Assembly (NCBI GenBank): GCA_963807775.1
Contig: CAWECY010000017.1
Coordinates: 682,001-746,000, forward strand
Direction: 5' to 3'
Origin: Bog-473 sp963807775
Lineage (GTDB): Bacteria > Actinomycetota > Acidimicrobiia > Acidimicrobiales > RAAP-2
Length of the DNA: 64,000 bases
The notes under the pieces were generated by a model. That model was not told the DNA's origin. It was given only the letters and a program-made list of their open reading frames with translations, and searched no databases. The translations under genes were made by a program, and so were the position numbers. Positions 27,449-36,435 of this stretch are shown in pieces (the first letter of the stretch is position 1; the number at the start of each line of letters is the position of its first letter).

Positions 27449-28642
27449 TCAGGCGATCACGCCGGCACCGCGCAACACAGCGATGGCGGCATCGTCGCGT
27501 CCGAGCTCGCGCAAGATCTCCTCGTTGTGCTCGCCCTGGCTCGGCGCCAGCGGGGTCTCGGTCGTCGCCGTTTTCGAGAAGCGGACGGGATGCTTGGCCT
27601 CGAGGACGCGACCGACGACGGGGTGCTCGCGGACGCGCAGAGCGCCGTTGTGGACCACCTGGGCGTCGAGGGGGACCTGGTCGAGATCCAGCATCGGTGC
27701 GAAGGCCACCTCTTCGGCCTCCAGCCGCGGCAGGAGCTCGGCGGTGAGCCACGACTCGAAGGCGTCTGCGATGAGCGCGCCCAGCGTCTCGCGGTTCTGG
27801 ACATATTGCTGCGGACTGGCGAAGCGCTCATCCTCGATCCACTCGGGGTGCCCGAGCGCCCGGAACAGCCCGTGCAGCTGGTCCATACCCGACGCGTAGT
27901 AGATGACGTGGCCGTCCGCGGTCCGACTGATCCGATAGACCATGGCGAGGGTGGGGCGCGAATCGGCCTGGGGATCGTCGAGGAGCGCCTTGCTCATGTA
28001 GCCGTCGGGGAAGAAGAACGACAGTCCGGCATCGAGCATGGGCAACGTCAGGTGTTGGCCCCCGGCGCCCCGTTCCCGTGCGAAGAGCGCCGCCGTCACG
28101 GCCTGGGCAGCCATCAACGCCGTCGCCTTGTCACACACAATGGTCCGCACGAGGTCGGGGAACGGAATGTCCGGATTGAACTGGACGGCCACATGGCCCG
28201 TGAGCCCCTGGATGACGGGGTCATAGACCCGGCGCTGGGCATACGGGCCGTCAGGCCCGTAGCCGCTGATCGAGACGTAGACGACGTCCGGGCGCACCGC
28301 CACCACGTCCTCGTAGGCCAGGCCGAGGCGCTCCACCACACCGGGACGCCAGTTCTGGACGAACACGTCCGCATTTCGGCACAGGTCGAGCACGATCTCG
28401 CGCCCCTGGTCACTGGTGACGTCGAGACTGATGCAGCGTTTCCCGCGATTGTTGTTGACGAAGAGCCCCGCCAGGCCGGCGAGCTCCGGGTACATGGCCG
28501 ACAGGCGGACGGAGTCGCCCTCGCCCAGGGTCTCCACCTTCACCACGTCGGCGCCCTGATCGGCCAACCACATGGTGGCCAGGGGACCGGACACCACGGC
28601 CGAGAAGTCGACGACGCGCACACCCTCGAGCGGTCCAGCCAT
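27449..28642 (-). CDS. CaiB/BaiF family CoA-transferase
   Basis: Family III CoA-transferase moving CoA between carboxylic acids. 397 residues: LEGVRVVDFSAVVSGPLATM with ADQGADVVKVE at the N-terminus, NRGKRCISLDV and the region with the catalytic Asp, YDPVIQGLTG. The C-terminal part has EDERFASPQQYVQNRETLG. I start at ATG 28642 (MAGPLEGVRVVD); upstream sequence in this frame is a shadow of purU. It lies 98 bp after purU on the same strand with no obvious pathway partner, so the acid substrate is unknown. Confidence 0.5.
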   Translation of the reverse strand: MAGPLEGVRVVDFSAVVSGPLATMWLADQGADVVKVETLGEGDSVRLSAMYPELAGLAGLFVNNNRGKRCISLDVTSDQGREIVLDLCRNADVFVQNWRPGVVERLGLAYEDVVAVRPDVVYVSISGYGPDGPYAQRRVYDPVIQGLTGHVAVQFNPDIPFPDLVRTIVCDKATALMAAQAVTAALFARERGAGGQHLTLPMLDAGLSFFFPDGYMSKALLDDPQADSRPTLAMVYRISRTADGHVIYYASGMDQLHGLFRALGHPEWIEDERFASPQQYVQNRETLGALIADAFESWLTAELLPRLEAEEVAFAPMLDLDQVPLDAQVVHNGALRVREHPVVGRVLEAKHPVRFSKTATTETPLAPSQGEHNEEILRELGRDDAAIAVLRGAGVIA

Positions 28643-28740
28643 GCCTGCCTCCTCCCCCGCGCCGACATCATGCCCTACACGCCTACACGCCCTTTGCCCC
28701 AGGGATGGCCCGCCCGACCGGAGATCCGATCGGCCGACGG

Positions 28741-29604
28741 TCAGGGGAAGACGACGGTCTTGTTGCCGTTGAGGAGGACCCGGTCCTCGAGATGCCAACG
28801 TAAGCCACGGGCCAGCACGGTGCGCTCGACGTCGCGGCCGACGCGGCGCAGCTCCTCGACCGAGTCGCCGTGGTCGATGCGCCGGGTGTCCTGCTCGATG
28901 ATCGGGCCCTCGTCCAAGTCGGCGGTCACGTAGTGGCACGTCGCTCCGATGAGCTTCACACCACGGGCGAAGGCCTGGTGGTAGGGCTTGGCACCGGCGA
29001 ACGACGGTAGGAACGAATGGTGAATGTTGATGATCCCGCCGGGACGGGACGCGCAGAAAGACGCAGGGATGATCTGCATGTAACGGGCGAGGACAATGAC
29101 GTCGGCGTTGACCTCGTCGACGATGTGCTGCATCTCGGCGAAGGCCGCCTCCTTGGCCGACGGGTCGCTCGGAACGGCGACGTGGCGGAACTCGATCCCG
29201 TGCCACTCGACCAGCCCCCGCAGGTCCTCGTGGTTCGAGATCACGCAGGGCATGTCGCACTCCAGTTCCCCCGCCCGCCAGCGATAGAGCAGGTCGGCGG
29301 CACAGTGGTCCTCCTTCGAGACGAAGAGAACGACCCGCTTGGGCACGTCGGTGTCCGTGAGGTGCCAGTCCATGCGGAACTCCTCTGCCACGGGTTGGAA
29401 GGCGGTTGCCAGCTCAGTTGGGCCGAAGCGCTCGGGGAGGCTGTCGGCCACGATCTCGATGCGGAGAAAGAACCGCCCGCTGTCGAGATCGCCGTGCTGT
29501 GCCGCTTCGAGGACGGAGCCGCCGCGCCCGGCCAGGAGCCCGGTCACGGCGGCCACGATGCCGACCCGGTCGGGGCAGGTGATGGTGAGGATGTAGCGAC
29601 GCAT
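28741..29604 (-). CDS. purU: Formyltetrahydrofolate deformylase
   Basis: Hydrolyses 10-formyl-THF to formate and THF, balancing one-carbon pools and feeding PurT-type purine synthesis. N-terminal ACT domain (RRYILTITCPDRVGIVAAVT), then the formyltransferase fold with catalytic Asn-His in GGIINIHHSFLPSF and Asp in YVTADLDEGPII. 287 residues, typical. Start ATG 29604 (MRRYIL), 35 bp after pdxT. Family assignment is firm. Confidence 0.5.
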   Translation of the reverse strand: MRRYILTITCPDRVGIVAAVTGLLAGRGGSVLEAAQHGDLDSGRFFLRIEIVADSLPERFGPTELATAFQPVAEEFRMDWHLTDTDVPKRVVLFVSKEDHCAADLLYRWRAGELECDMPCVISNHEDLRGLVEWHGIEFRHVAVPSDPSAKEAAFAEMQHIVDEVNADVIVLARYMQIIPASFCASRPGGIINIHHSFLPSFAGAKPYHQAFARGVKLIGATCHYVTADLDEGPIIEQDTRRIDHGDSVEELRRVGRDVERTVLARGLRWHLEDRVLLNGNKTVVFP

Positions 29605-29639
29605 AGGAGTGGATGGATCGGTCCGGTCGGGGGCCCGGG

Positions 29640-30251
29640 TCAGGCCTCTCGGTCGACCACGTCGACGAAGATGCGGTGGATCCGGCGGTCCGGCGTGAGC
29701 TCGGGGTGGAAGACCGACGCTACGACGGACCCCTGGCGGACGAGCACGGGGGCGCCGTCGAACGATGCCAGCACGTCGACGCATCCGCCCACGGACACGA
29801 TGAGGGGGGCGCGAATGAAGACGGCCGGGAGCGGCGGCCCCTCGCCGAACTCGAGGTCGGTCTCGAACGACGCGACCTGGCGGCCGTAGCCGTTGCGGCG
29901 GACGACGGCATCGAGGGCGCCGAAGAAGCGTTGGTCGCGCCGGCCATCGAGGACTTCGCTGGCCAGCAGGACGGTGCCAGCGCAGGTGCCGAGGACAGGA
30001 AGGGGCGAGAGGGCGGCGAGGCGTTCGGCGATGGCGTCGTAGAGACCGGTCGACTCGAGGAGCATGGAGAGGGTGGTGGACTCGCCGCCCGGCAGAATCA
30101 ACCCGTCGACACCGTCGAGGTCGGCCGGGCGCTTGACCAGGTGACCGGTGGCGCCAACGTCGTGGAGGGCGGCCAAGTGCTCGCGCACATCGCCCTGCAG
30201 GTTTAGTACGCCGATGGCAGGACCGGAGCGGGAGCCGGACTCCGCTACCAC
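29640..30251 (-). CDS. pdxT: Pyridoxal 5'-phosphate synthase glutaminase subunit
   Basis: Class I amidotransferase supplying ammonia to PdxS for PLP synthesis. IGVLNLQGDVREHLAAL start, LILPGGESTTLSMLL, nucleophile Cys in VLGTCAGTVLLA, and the His-Glu pair in VFHPELTPDRR. 203 residues, normal. It overlaps pdxS by 7 bp, so the two subunits are translationally linked. Confidence 0.5.
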   Translation of the reverse strand: MVAESGSRSGPAIGVLNLQGDVREHLAALHDVGATGHLVKRPADLDGVDGLILPGGESTTLSMLLESTGLYDAIAERLAALSPLPVLGTCAGTVLLASEVLDGRRDQRFFGALDAVVRRNGYGRQVASFETDLEFGEGPPLPAVFIRAPLIVSVGGCVDVLASFDGAPVLVRQGSVVASVFHPELTPDRRIHRIFVDVVDREA

Positions 30252-31192
30252 CCCCGGTCGGCGAGGTGCTCGCCGTACTGGGATGCCTCCAGGCCGCGCA
30301 TGGCCTCGCCGAGCCCCCGCGAGACCTTGGCCACGTGATCGGGGTCCTCGTAGTGCGCGGTGGCCTCGACCACCGCGGAAGCCATGCGAGCCGGATCGGA
30401 CGATTTGAAGATGCCCGAACCGACGAACACCGCCTCCGCACCTAGTTGCATGACCAGGGCGGCATCAGCCGGAGTGGCGATACCACCGGCGCAGAACAAA
30501 GGCACAGGGAGGCGGCCGGTGTCGTGGATCTCGGCGACGAGGCCGACGGGGGCGGCCAACTCCTTGGCCCAGCCGTAGAGTTCGGCCGAGTCGGCCTGGG
30601 TGATGGCGCGCAGGGAGCCGAGGATGGAGCGCAGGTGGCGCACGGCCTCGACGATGTTGCCGGTGCCGGCCTCGCCTTTTGAGCGGATCATGGCGGCGCC
30701 CTCGCTGATGCGGCGCAGCGCCTCGCCCAGGTTGGTGGCGCCGCAGACGAACGGCACGGTGAAGGGCCACTTGTCGATGTGGTACGCCTCGTCGGCCGGG
30801 GTGAGGACCTCGGATTCATCGATGAAGTCGACGCCGAGCGACTGCAGGACCTGAGCCTCGGCGAAGTGGCCGATGCGGGCCTTGGCCATGACGGGGATGG
30901 TCACGGTATCGATGATGCCCTCGATGAGAATGGGGTCGCTCATGCGGGCGACGCCGCCGTCGCGGCGGATGTCGGCGGGCACGCGCTCGAGCGCCATGAC
31001 GGAGACGGCGCCGGCGTCCTCGGCGATCTTGGCCTGCTCGGCGTTGACGACGTCCATGATCACGCCGCCCCGCAGCATGTCGGCCAGGCCTCGCTTGACC
31101 GTGAACGTCCCCGTCGTTCCGGTGCCGATGGCGGGCGTGCCCGCGCCCTCGGCGTTGTTGGCGCTGGCGCTGGCGGGGGGGGCGGTTGCCAT
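30245..31192 (-). CDS. pdxS: Pyridoxal 5'-phosphate synthase lyase subunit
   Basis: Makes PLP from ribose 5-phosphate, glyceraldehyde 3-phosphate and ammonia from PdxT. (beta/alpha)8 barrel with VKRGLADMLRGGVIMDVV, catalytic Lys in PVMAKARIGHFAEAQ, VDFIDESEVLTPADE, and phosphate-binding FCAGGIATPADAAL. About 30 non-conserved residues (Ala/Gly/Thr-rich) precede the family start. The pdxS-pdxT pair near yebC and ruvCAB is an ancestral actinobacterial order, here split from yebC by about 8 kb of inserted genes. Confidence 0.5.
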   Translation of the reverse strand: MATAPPASASANNAEGAGTPAIGTGTTGTFTVKRGLADMLRGGVIMDVVNAEQAKIAEDAGAVSVMALERVPADIRRDGGVARMSDPILIEGIIDTVTIPVMAKARIGHFAEAQVLQSLGVDFIDESEVLTPADEAYHIDKWPFTVPFVCGATNLGEALRRISEGAAMIRSKGEAGTGNIVEAVRHLRSILGSLRAITQADSAELYGWAKELAAPVGLVAEIHDTGRLPVPLFCAGGIATPADAALVMQLGAEAVFVGSGIFKSSDPARMASAVVEATAHYEDPDHVAKVSRGLGEAMRGLEASQYGEHLADRGW

Positions 31193-31201
31193 GGACCCAG
31201 T

Positions 31202-32428
31202 CTACGAGGGCAGACGGGCGGCCCTTTTCACGGAGGCAGTCGGGCCGCCGGTCACCGCTCCAGGCGCTCGAGCCCGGCCGTTGCGGGTCGTCCCACCGCT
31301 CGGTGCCCCGCCATCGGCGCCGCCCGGCGTGCGTGTCCGTGGCACGGGGAGGCCGAGGCGCTCCCGGGCGCCATTGAGCCGCTCGGCCACCAGCTGCTCG
31401 GCCGCGGCGAGCGGCGTGAGGTGTCGCAGGTCGGCGCGCTCGAGCACGTTCGTCGTCGTCTCGCCGATCCGGTCGACCGCCTTGGACGCCGCGACCGGCT
31501 CGTAGCCCCGTGCTTCCTCGGCGATGTTGATGATGCCGCCGGCGTTGGCGAGGAAGTCGGGGACGTAGAGAATGCCCGCCGCCGCGAGCGTGTCGGCCAC
31601 GCCGGCGTGGGCGAGCTGGTTGTTGGCCGCCCCCACGATGATCTCGGTGCGCAGTCCGGGCACGAGCTCGTCGGTCAGGAGCCCGCCCAAGGCACACGGG
31701 CAGAGGATGTCGGCGGGGACCCCGGGGGCAGCGGCGGGATCGACGCTCCGGACGGCGCCGGCGCGCCGGGCCTGGCGCACCCGCTCGCCGTCGGCGTCCG
31801 AGACGATGACGTGCACGTGACGGTCGACGAGCAGCCGGACGATCTCGCCGCCCACCTTCCCGGCACCCAGGACGAGCACGGTCCTGCCCTCGAGGCCGGT
31901 GCCCCACCGGCGGCGCGCCGCCGCTTCCATCGCGACCACGACGCCGTGCGCCGTGGCGGGACTGGGATCGCCGGACCCGCCGCGGGAGACGGAGGTCCCG
32001 CCGACGAACGGCGTCGTCTCGCGGATCAGGTCCATGTCGCCCTGCGTCGTCCCGACGTCCTCCGCCGTGACGTAGCGCCCGTCCAGGCTGTCGACCGCGG
32101 CGGCGAAGTCGCGCAAGAGGGCCTGGGTCTTCATGACGCCCGGGTCCCCGACGATGACCGCCTTGCCGCCGCCCTGCGCCAGTCCGGCCAGGGCCGCCTT
32201 CTCCGTCATGGCCCGGGACAGGCGGAGGACGTCACGGAGCGCGAGCGAATCGTCGGAGTAGGGATAGAAACGGGCGCCGCCCAGAGATGGACCGAGGAGC
32301 GTGGAGTGGACGGCGATGATGGCGTGCAGGCCGCTCTGCGCACGCCGGACGACGACGATGTCCTCGTGCTCGGACCCGCACAGTCCCTCGAGTATCTCCT
32401 CCGGACCCTTCACGTGCTGTCCCTTCAC
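31202..32428 (-). CDS. Glu/Leu/Phe/Val-type amino acid dehydrogenase
   Basis: NAD-dependent oxidative deamination of a branched-chain or related amino acid. Substrate domain with SLGGARFYPY, AALAGLAQGGGKAVI (catalytic Lys) and YVTAEDVGTTQGDM. Rossmann domain with VLVLGAGKVGGEIVRLL, then GAANNQLA and FLANAGGIINIAEE. Length and motifs resemble leucine/valine dehydrogenase more than hexameric glutamate dehydrogenase. The C-terminal 45 residues are Gly/Arg/Pro-rich and not conserved. It lies 9 bp upstream of pdxS and is probably co-transcribed; leucine versus valine specificity cannot be set here. Confidence 0.5.
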   Translation of the reverse strand: MKGQHVKGPEEILEGLCGSEHEDIVVVRRAQSGLHAIIAVHSTLLGPSLGGARFYPYSDDSLALRDVLRLSRAMTEKAALAGLAQGGGKAVIVGDPGVMKTQALLRDFAAAVDSLDGRYVTAEDVGTTQGDMDLIRETTPFVGGTSVSRGGSGDPSPATAHGVVVAMEAAARRRWGTGLEGRTVLVLGAGKVGGEIVRLLVDRHVHVIVSDADGERVRQARRAGAVRSVDPAAAPGVPADILCPCALGGLLTDELVPGLRTEIIVGAANNQLAHAGVADTLAAAGILYVPDFLANAGGIINIAEEARGYEPVAASKAVDRIGETTTNVLERADLRHLTPLAAAEQLVAERLNGARERLGLPVPRTRTPGGADGGAPSGGTTRNGRARAPGAVTGGPTASVKRAARLPS

Positions 32429-32588
32429 GTTTGAATTCTACGGGGAATCGAGCCGGATTGAGCCGGGCCGGGCCGGCGCCGCCCGATGGTGCACGAACAG
32501 GCGTGCGGGTCGCGGCGTGCGACCTAGGTCGACGTCACGCGCATTCGCTTGGGGGGAGCGACCACGCCTCTCCCGTCGGGGTGCCGCC

Positions 32589-33954
32589 TCACCACTCGTT
32601 GAGCGCGGCCGCCCGAACCCACGTGGCGTCGAGATCGCCGGGGTAGACGGGGTCCTCACGATGCTCGACGGAAGGATCGATCCAGACCCAGCGGGTGGGT
32701 CCGAAGCGGGCGGGCGAGTTGAAGAAGGAGTCCTCCGCGGGTGGATGCGAGTCCATCATGGTCATCAGCGCGCTCAAGGAGTCCGCTCGGGTAGCGCACG
32801 ATGGACGCCCCGATCACGTCGGCCCGGTACTCCCGGTTCTCCCCGACGCAGCGCCGGAGCGTGGTCTCGCCGCCCATCAGCGTGGCCAGGGTGATGCCGA
32901 CGCACGAGACACCGTTGTCGCCCCGCTTCACGTGGGCCAGCTCGTGGGCGATGACACCCTCGAGCTCAATGGGGTGCAGGGTGCGGAGCAGGCCCGAGGT
33001 GACGACGAGGTCGGACCGGCGGGCGTCGCGCCCGAGGGCACAGGCATTGGGGACACCGTCATGAAGGACGTGCAGCGCCGGCATGCGGAGACCGAAGGTG
33101 GCGCACAGCCCCTCCGTGATGTTGTACAGGCGGGGGTACTGCTGCTCGTCGGCCGGAATGGCTCCTATCCGGCGCAGGGCGATGGAGGGCGCCAGCCGCC
33201 AGACGGCGTACATGAACACGATGCCGGCGAGCACGAAGGCGATGACGCCGGCGATCCAGTTGACGGCGGCCAGGAACAGGGCGCCGAAGAGGATGGCCGG
33301 CACGGCGGCGGTCCAGGCGCACAGCCGGATGACGCGGCGCCGGTTGGCCGCCACCTCGGCCGGGTAGACCTGAGGGGCGCCGAGGCTGGGCACCTGATTG
33401 AGGGCGGCGGGGGCCTGCTGGGGCTCGAGGTCGACGGACGTGCGCGGGTGTGCGGCCCCGCCGTGCGGTCGTGAGCCGGACCCCGATCCGGATCCCGAAG
33501 CCGATCGCGACGGGGAGCCGGAGGAGGCCTTCGAACCCGAGCGGTTGCCGCTGCCCCCGCTGCCGCTGCCTCGTCCTCCGCCGCCTCGACGACCTCGACT
33601 GCCACCGGACCTTCCCGACGATCCGCCCTGCCCGGTCCTGGCCTGTCCGCTCTGGGCGCCTTGGCCGCCTGAGCGGCCGCCTGCCGCGGCGTTGGCCGGG
33701 CCGGCAGCTGCCGCACCGGTGCCGGTATTGCTGCTGCTGCTGCCGCCGCCGCCGCCGGCCGATCGGCTCCGGTTGCGATTCCGGTTCCTGTTCCTGTTCC
33801 TGTTCCTGTTCGGGTTGCCGCTGCTGCCAGAGCCACCGGAGCCGGTGGAGCCGGTGGAGCCGGCTGCCGCAGAGCCAGAACCAGGGCCGGAGCCACCGCC
33901 CGACGGTGTCTTGGGGGGGGTTCCACTGTTGTCGCTCTGCTCGGCCATGGGCAC
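32589..33954 (-). CDS. M48 family membrane zinc peptidase with low-complexity N-terminus, frameshifted
   Basis: HtpX-like peptidase for membrane protein quality control (inference from family). The first 175 residues are low complexity: Gly/Ser stretches, an Asn-Arg alternation of about 14 residues, Ala/Gly/Arg runs. Two membrane segments follow (WTAAVPAILFGALFLAAVNW, AGVIAFVLAGIVFMYAVW), then the active site EGVIAHELAHVKRGD and the family GGETTLRR and ENREYRADVIGA. At about 32780 the frame shifts and the true C-terminus continues as SALMTMMDSHPPAEDSFFNS to 32589. Restored length is about 454 residues. The long repetitive leader is unusual. Confidence 0.5.
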
Positions 33955-34355
33955 GCCAGCCTACGGCACCCTCCCCAGCAGGGCCGACCGCTCGTCTTGA
34001 CCGCTCAAGGTTGCCAGGCCGACAATTGAGACCGTGCGGCGGGGCACATGGATCTGGCACTGGCACTGGCACTGGCACCGGCGCCGGCACCTGCCCGTGT
34101 TCGAGCTGTATAGGGCTCAGGGCTACCAGAATCGCGCTGAAATGCGTAGGAATAACTACCCGATCGGGCCGGAATTGTGTAGAGCGACCCCGAATACATG
34201 CGACAAGTAGGAGCCGCTCACCGGAGGCGCGTCGACGAGCGGATCGCTCCGCATCCCGGATACGGATGGATGTGAGAGGTGCAGCATGCGATCGGCACGT
34301 CGACCTACGAGGGCACGCCGGGCCTGGTCGGTGAACCGGTCGACCAGAACATGGG
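33955..34355. other. 401-bp intergenic region between pimA and the M48 peptidase gene
   Basis: No gene. It holds repeat copy C (34103-34200), a hexanucleotide tandem tract of GGCACT units at about 34053-34080, and the promoter area of the minus-strand M48 gene. Frames in the tract encode only Ala/Gly or Thr/Gly repeats. Confidence 0.5.
34103..34200 (-). repeat. 98-bp double-palindrome repeat, copy C
   Basis: Two 27-bp units, CTACCAGAAT...ATGCGTAG and CTACCCGATC...TTGTGTAG, separated by GAATAA (6 bp). Outer flanks TGTATAGGG and CCCGAATACA can pair. GAGCTGTATA at the left end is shared exactly with copy A. It lies about 150 bp upstream of the M48 peptidase start and downstream of pimA. Confidence 0.5.
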
Positions 34356-35459
34356 TCAGCCCATTCCTAAAGCACGCTCGTACACGTCGACATACTTCTC
34401 CGCCAGTACGTCCATCGACCACCCCTGGGCGTGCACCAGGGCGGCCTTGCGCGCCTCGACCGACGAGAGGCCACTCCCCTCGACTACGTCGGCCAACGCC
34501 ACTCCGAGTGCCCGCGCCAGCGCGACCGCGTCCCCGGGTGGCACCAGGGAGGCGCGGCCACCGGCGGCTTCCCGGTACCCCTCGATGTCCGACGCCACAA
34601 CAGCGCAGCCGGCCGCCATGCCCTCGAGCAACACGACACCGAAGGACTCGCCGTGCCGCGACGGTGCGCACAACACGTCGGCTCCCGCCAGCCGCGCCGC
34701 CTTGTCCGCGTCGCTGACGCCCCCGAGCCACTTCACCCGGTCCGACTCGGGATGCCGGCGCCGTTGTACCTCGGTGCCCGGCCCCTCCCCGGCCACCCAC
34801 AGGACGGCGGGGCGCTCGACCATCTCGAAGGCATCGAGCAGGGTCGCCAGGCCCTTGCGCTCCTCGTGCCGGCCGACGAAGAGCACCGTCGGGCGCCCCT
34901 GCTCGTCACGCACCGGCTGCGCCGACGAGTAGCGCTCCACGTCGACCCCGTTGAAGAGCACCTCGAACTCCCCACCCCCACCCGCCAGTGCCGTCCGTCG
35001 TGCCGCCTCCGAGACCGCCACCCGCACACGCATCCGCCGGCCCACGTGCGCGGCCAAGGGACGGAGCCGGCGCACCCACGGATCGACACCGTCGCGGTGG
35101 TAGGTCGCCACCATCGGCACCGGCGAATGCAGGGCCAAACCCCACGACGCAATCGGAGCCAACGGCTCGTGCACGTGCACGACGTCGAACCCGCCCCGGC
35201 TCACCGCTCGCACCACACGCCACGGCGCCGACGGCGACAGCGTCAGGGGCACCACGGAGCCGTTCCGGTTGATGCAGACAACACCGCCGATGACCACGTG
35301 CTCGCCCGTTTCCTCGGGCACGGACACGCCCCGATCGGCTGGGCCGAGCACGGTGACCGAGTGGCCGAGCCGTCGCAGTGCCGCCGCCAGGCCGATGGCC
35401 TGCCCCTGCGCGCCCCCGTGCCGGGTCAGCGCGTAGGGCGACACCATGGCGATCCTCAT
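34356..35459 (-). CDS. pimA: PimA-like GDP-mannose:phosphatidylinositol mannosyltransferase
   Basis: GT-B glycosyltransferase of family 4, probably adding the first mannose of phosphatidylinositol mannosides. Family start MRIAMVSPYALTRHGGAQGQ, VVHVHEPLAP, VGRHEERKGL, and the donor-site EX7E region SFGVVLLEGMAAGCAVVAS. 367 residues. Start ATG 35459 overlaps the patA stop (ATGA). Third gene of pgsA-patA-pimA, the same order as in Mycobacterium, which strengthens the assignment. Donor and acceptor are inferred from that context. Confidence 0.5.
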   Translation of the reverse strand: MRIAMVSPYALTRHGGAQGQAIGLAAALRRLGHSVTVLGPADRGVSVPEETGEHVVIGGVVCINRNGSVVPLTLSPSAPWRVVRAVSRGGFDVVHVHEPLAPIASWGLALHSPVPMVATYHRDGVDPWVRRLRPLAAHVGRRMRVRVAVSEAARRTALAGGGGEFEVLFNGVDVERYSSAQPVRDEQGRPTVLFVGRHEERKGLATLLDAFEMVERPAVLWVAGEGPGTEVQRRRHPESDRVKWLGGVSDADKAARLAGADVLCAPSRHGESFGVVLLEGMAAGCAVVASDIEGYREAAGGRASLVPPGDAVALARALGVALADVVEGSGLSSVEARKAALVHAQGWSMDVLAEKYVDVYERALGMG

Positions 35460-36370
35460 CGCGGGTCGCTGGGCCAGTTCGGCTGGTAGAGGTGCCACTG
35501 CTCGGGCCGGCAGAGGATGTCGTGCTCGAAGACGACGGCCAACTCCTGGGTCACCCGCGTCACGTCCTGGCGCAGCGAGCCCCGCCGGCTGGTGTCGATG
35601 GGCGCGTGCACCACCCCAGTGTGCCAATCCCCCGGTCCGGCGTAGACGCAGACGGGGAGGAGGGGCGCCCCGGTACGCAGGGCCAGCGTGGCCGCGCCAC
35701 CGGGCAGTGTCGTGCGCTCACCGAAGAACTCGACCTCCACCCCGTTGCCGATCAGGTCGCGGTCGCTGACCAGGCCGGCTACCTTGCCCTCCTTCAAGGC
35801 GCGCAGCATCCCTTGGCTGGATCCCTCGCCGAGCGGGACGGCGGTCAGCCCCATGGCGTCTCGCTGCGCCACGAACCATTCGAAGAGCTCCTCGGGCTCC
35901 AGGCGCTCCACCACGGCCGCCATCGGCATGCCCTCGAGGGCCAGCCAGGCTCCGCCCCATTCCCAGCTCCCCACGTGGGGCAAGGCCATGACGATGCCGC
36001 GACCGAGACTGAAGGCCGCCCGCAGGTGCTCGTCGCCCTCCTCCAGGCGAAACCGGGCCCGCACACCGGCCTCGTCGACGTACGGCAGGCGCGCCCCGTC
36101 GGCCCAGTAGCGCGCGTAAGAGGAGAAGGTCCGCTTGCTCCACCGCCGCACCAGCGCGGGATCCGGCTCCACGCCCTCGGCGCATTCGCTCATGAGGATG
36201 CGTCGCATGTGCCGCTGGTTCATCTCCAGGGCCGGCCCGCCTCGCCAGGCCATGACGCGGGACACCGCCTCGGCGGCCCCGTAGGCGAAGGGGGCCGGGA
36301 TGTTGCCCATGGCGTCGCCGAGCCCGCGGTAGACGAGGTATCTCGCCTTGGTACGCCAGTCGGCGCTCAT
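35456..36370 (-). CDS. patA: Phosphatidylinositol mannoside acyltransferase (LpxL/HtrB family)
   Basis: Membrane-associated acyltransferase, 304 residues, with the family His-x4-Glu-type signature within PHVGSWEWGGAWLA and a glycerophosphate-type block around DRDLIGNGVEVEFFGERTTL. In Mycobacterium the gene at this place acylates PIM; the same pgsA-patA-pimA order supports that role. It overlaps pimA by 4 bases and follows pgsA by 65 bp, a gap with GCTCAG tandem units. Confidence in family is high, in substrate moderate. Confidence 0.5.
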   Translation of the reverse strand: MSADWRTKARYLVYRGLGDAMGNIPAPFAYGAAEAVSRVMAWRGGPALEMNQRHMRRILMSECAEGVEPDPALVRRWSKRTFSSYARYWADGARLPYVDEAGVRARFRLEEGDEHLRAAFSLGRGIVMALPHVGSWEWGGAWLALEGMPMAAVVERLEPEELFEWFVAQRDAMGLTAVPLGEGSSQGMLRALKEGKVAGLVSDRDLIGNGVEVEFFGERTTLPGGAATLALRTGAPLLPVCVYAGPGDWHTGVVHAPIDTSRRGSLRQDVTRVTQELAVVFEHDILCRPEQWHLYQPNWPSDPR

Positions 36371-36435
36371 GCAAGCTCAGGCTCAGGCTCAGGCGCGGCA
36401 GCGGCCACAGAGCAGCGACCGGGTCGTGTCGACGC

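Noticed and set aside
27191..27752. Small protein genes overlapping repeat copy B
   Set aside because: Frames are interrupted shadows of the CoA-transferase and of the repeat; amino acid sequence is not kept between repeat copies.
3513..34200. CRISPR array from the 27-bp units
   Set aside because: Units are palindromic, variable, and occur in pairs at three distant sites with 6-bp spacers; no spacer-like unique sequences and no cas genes.
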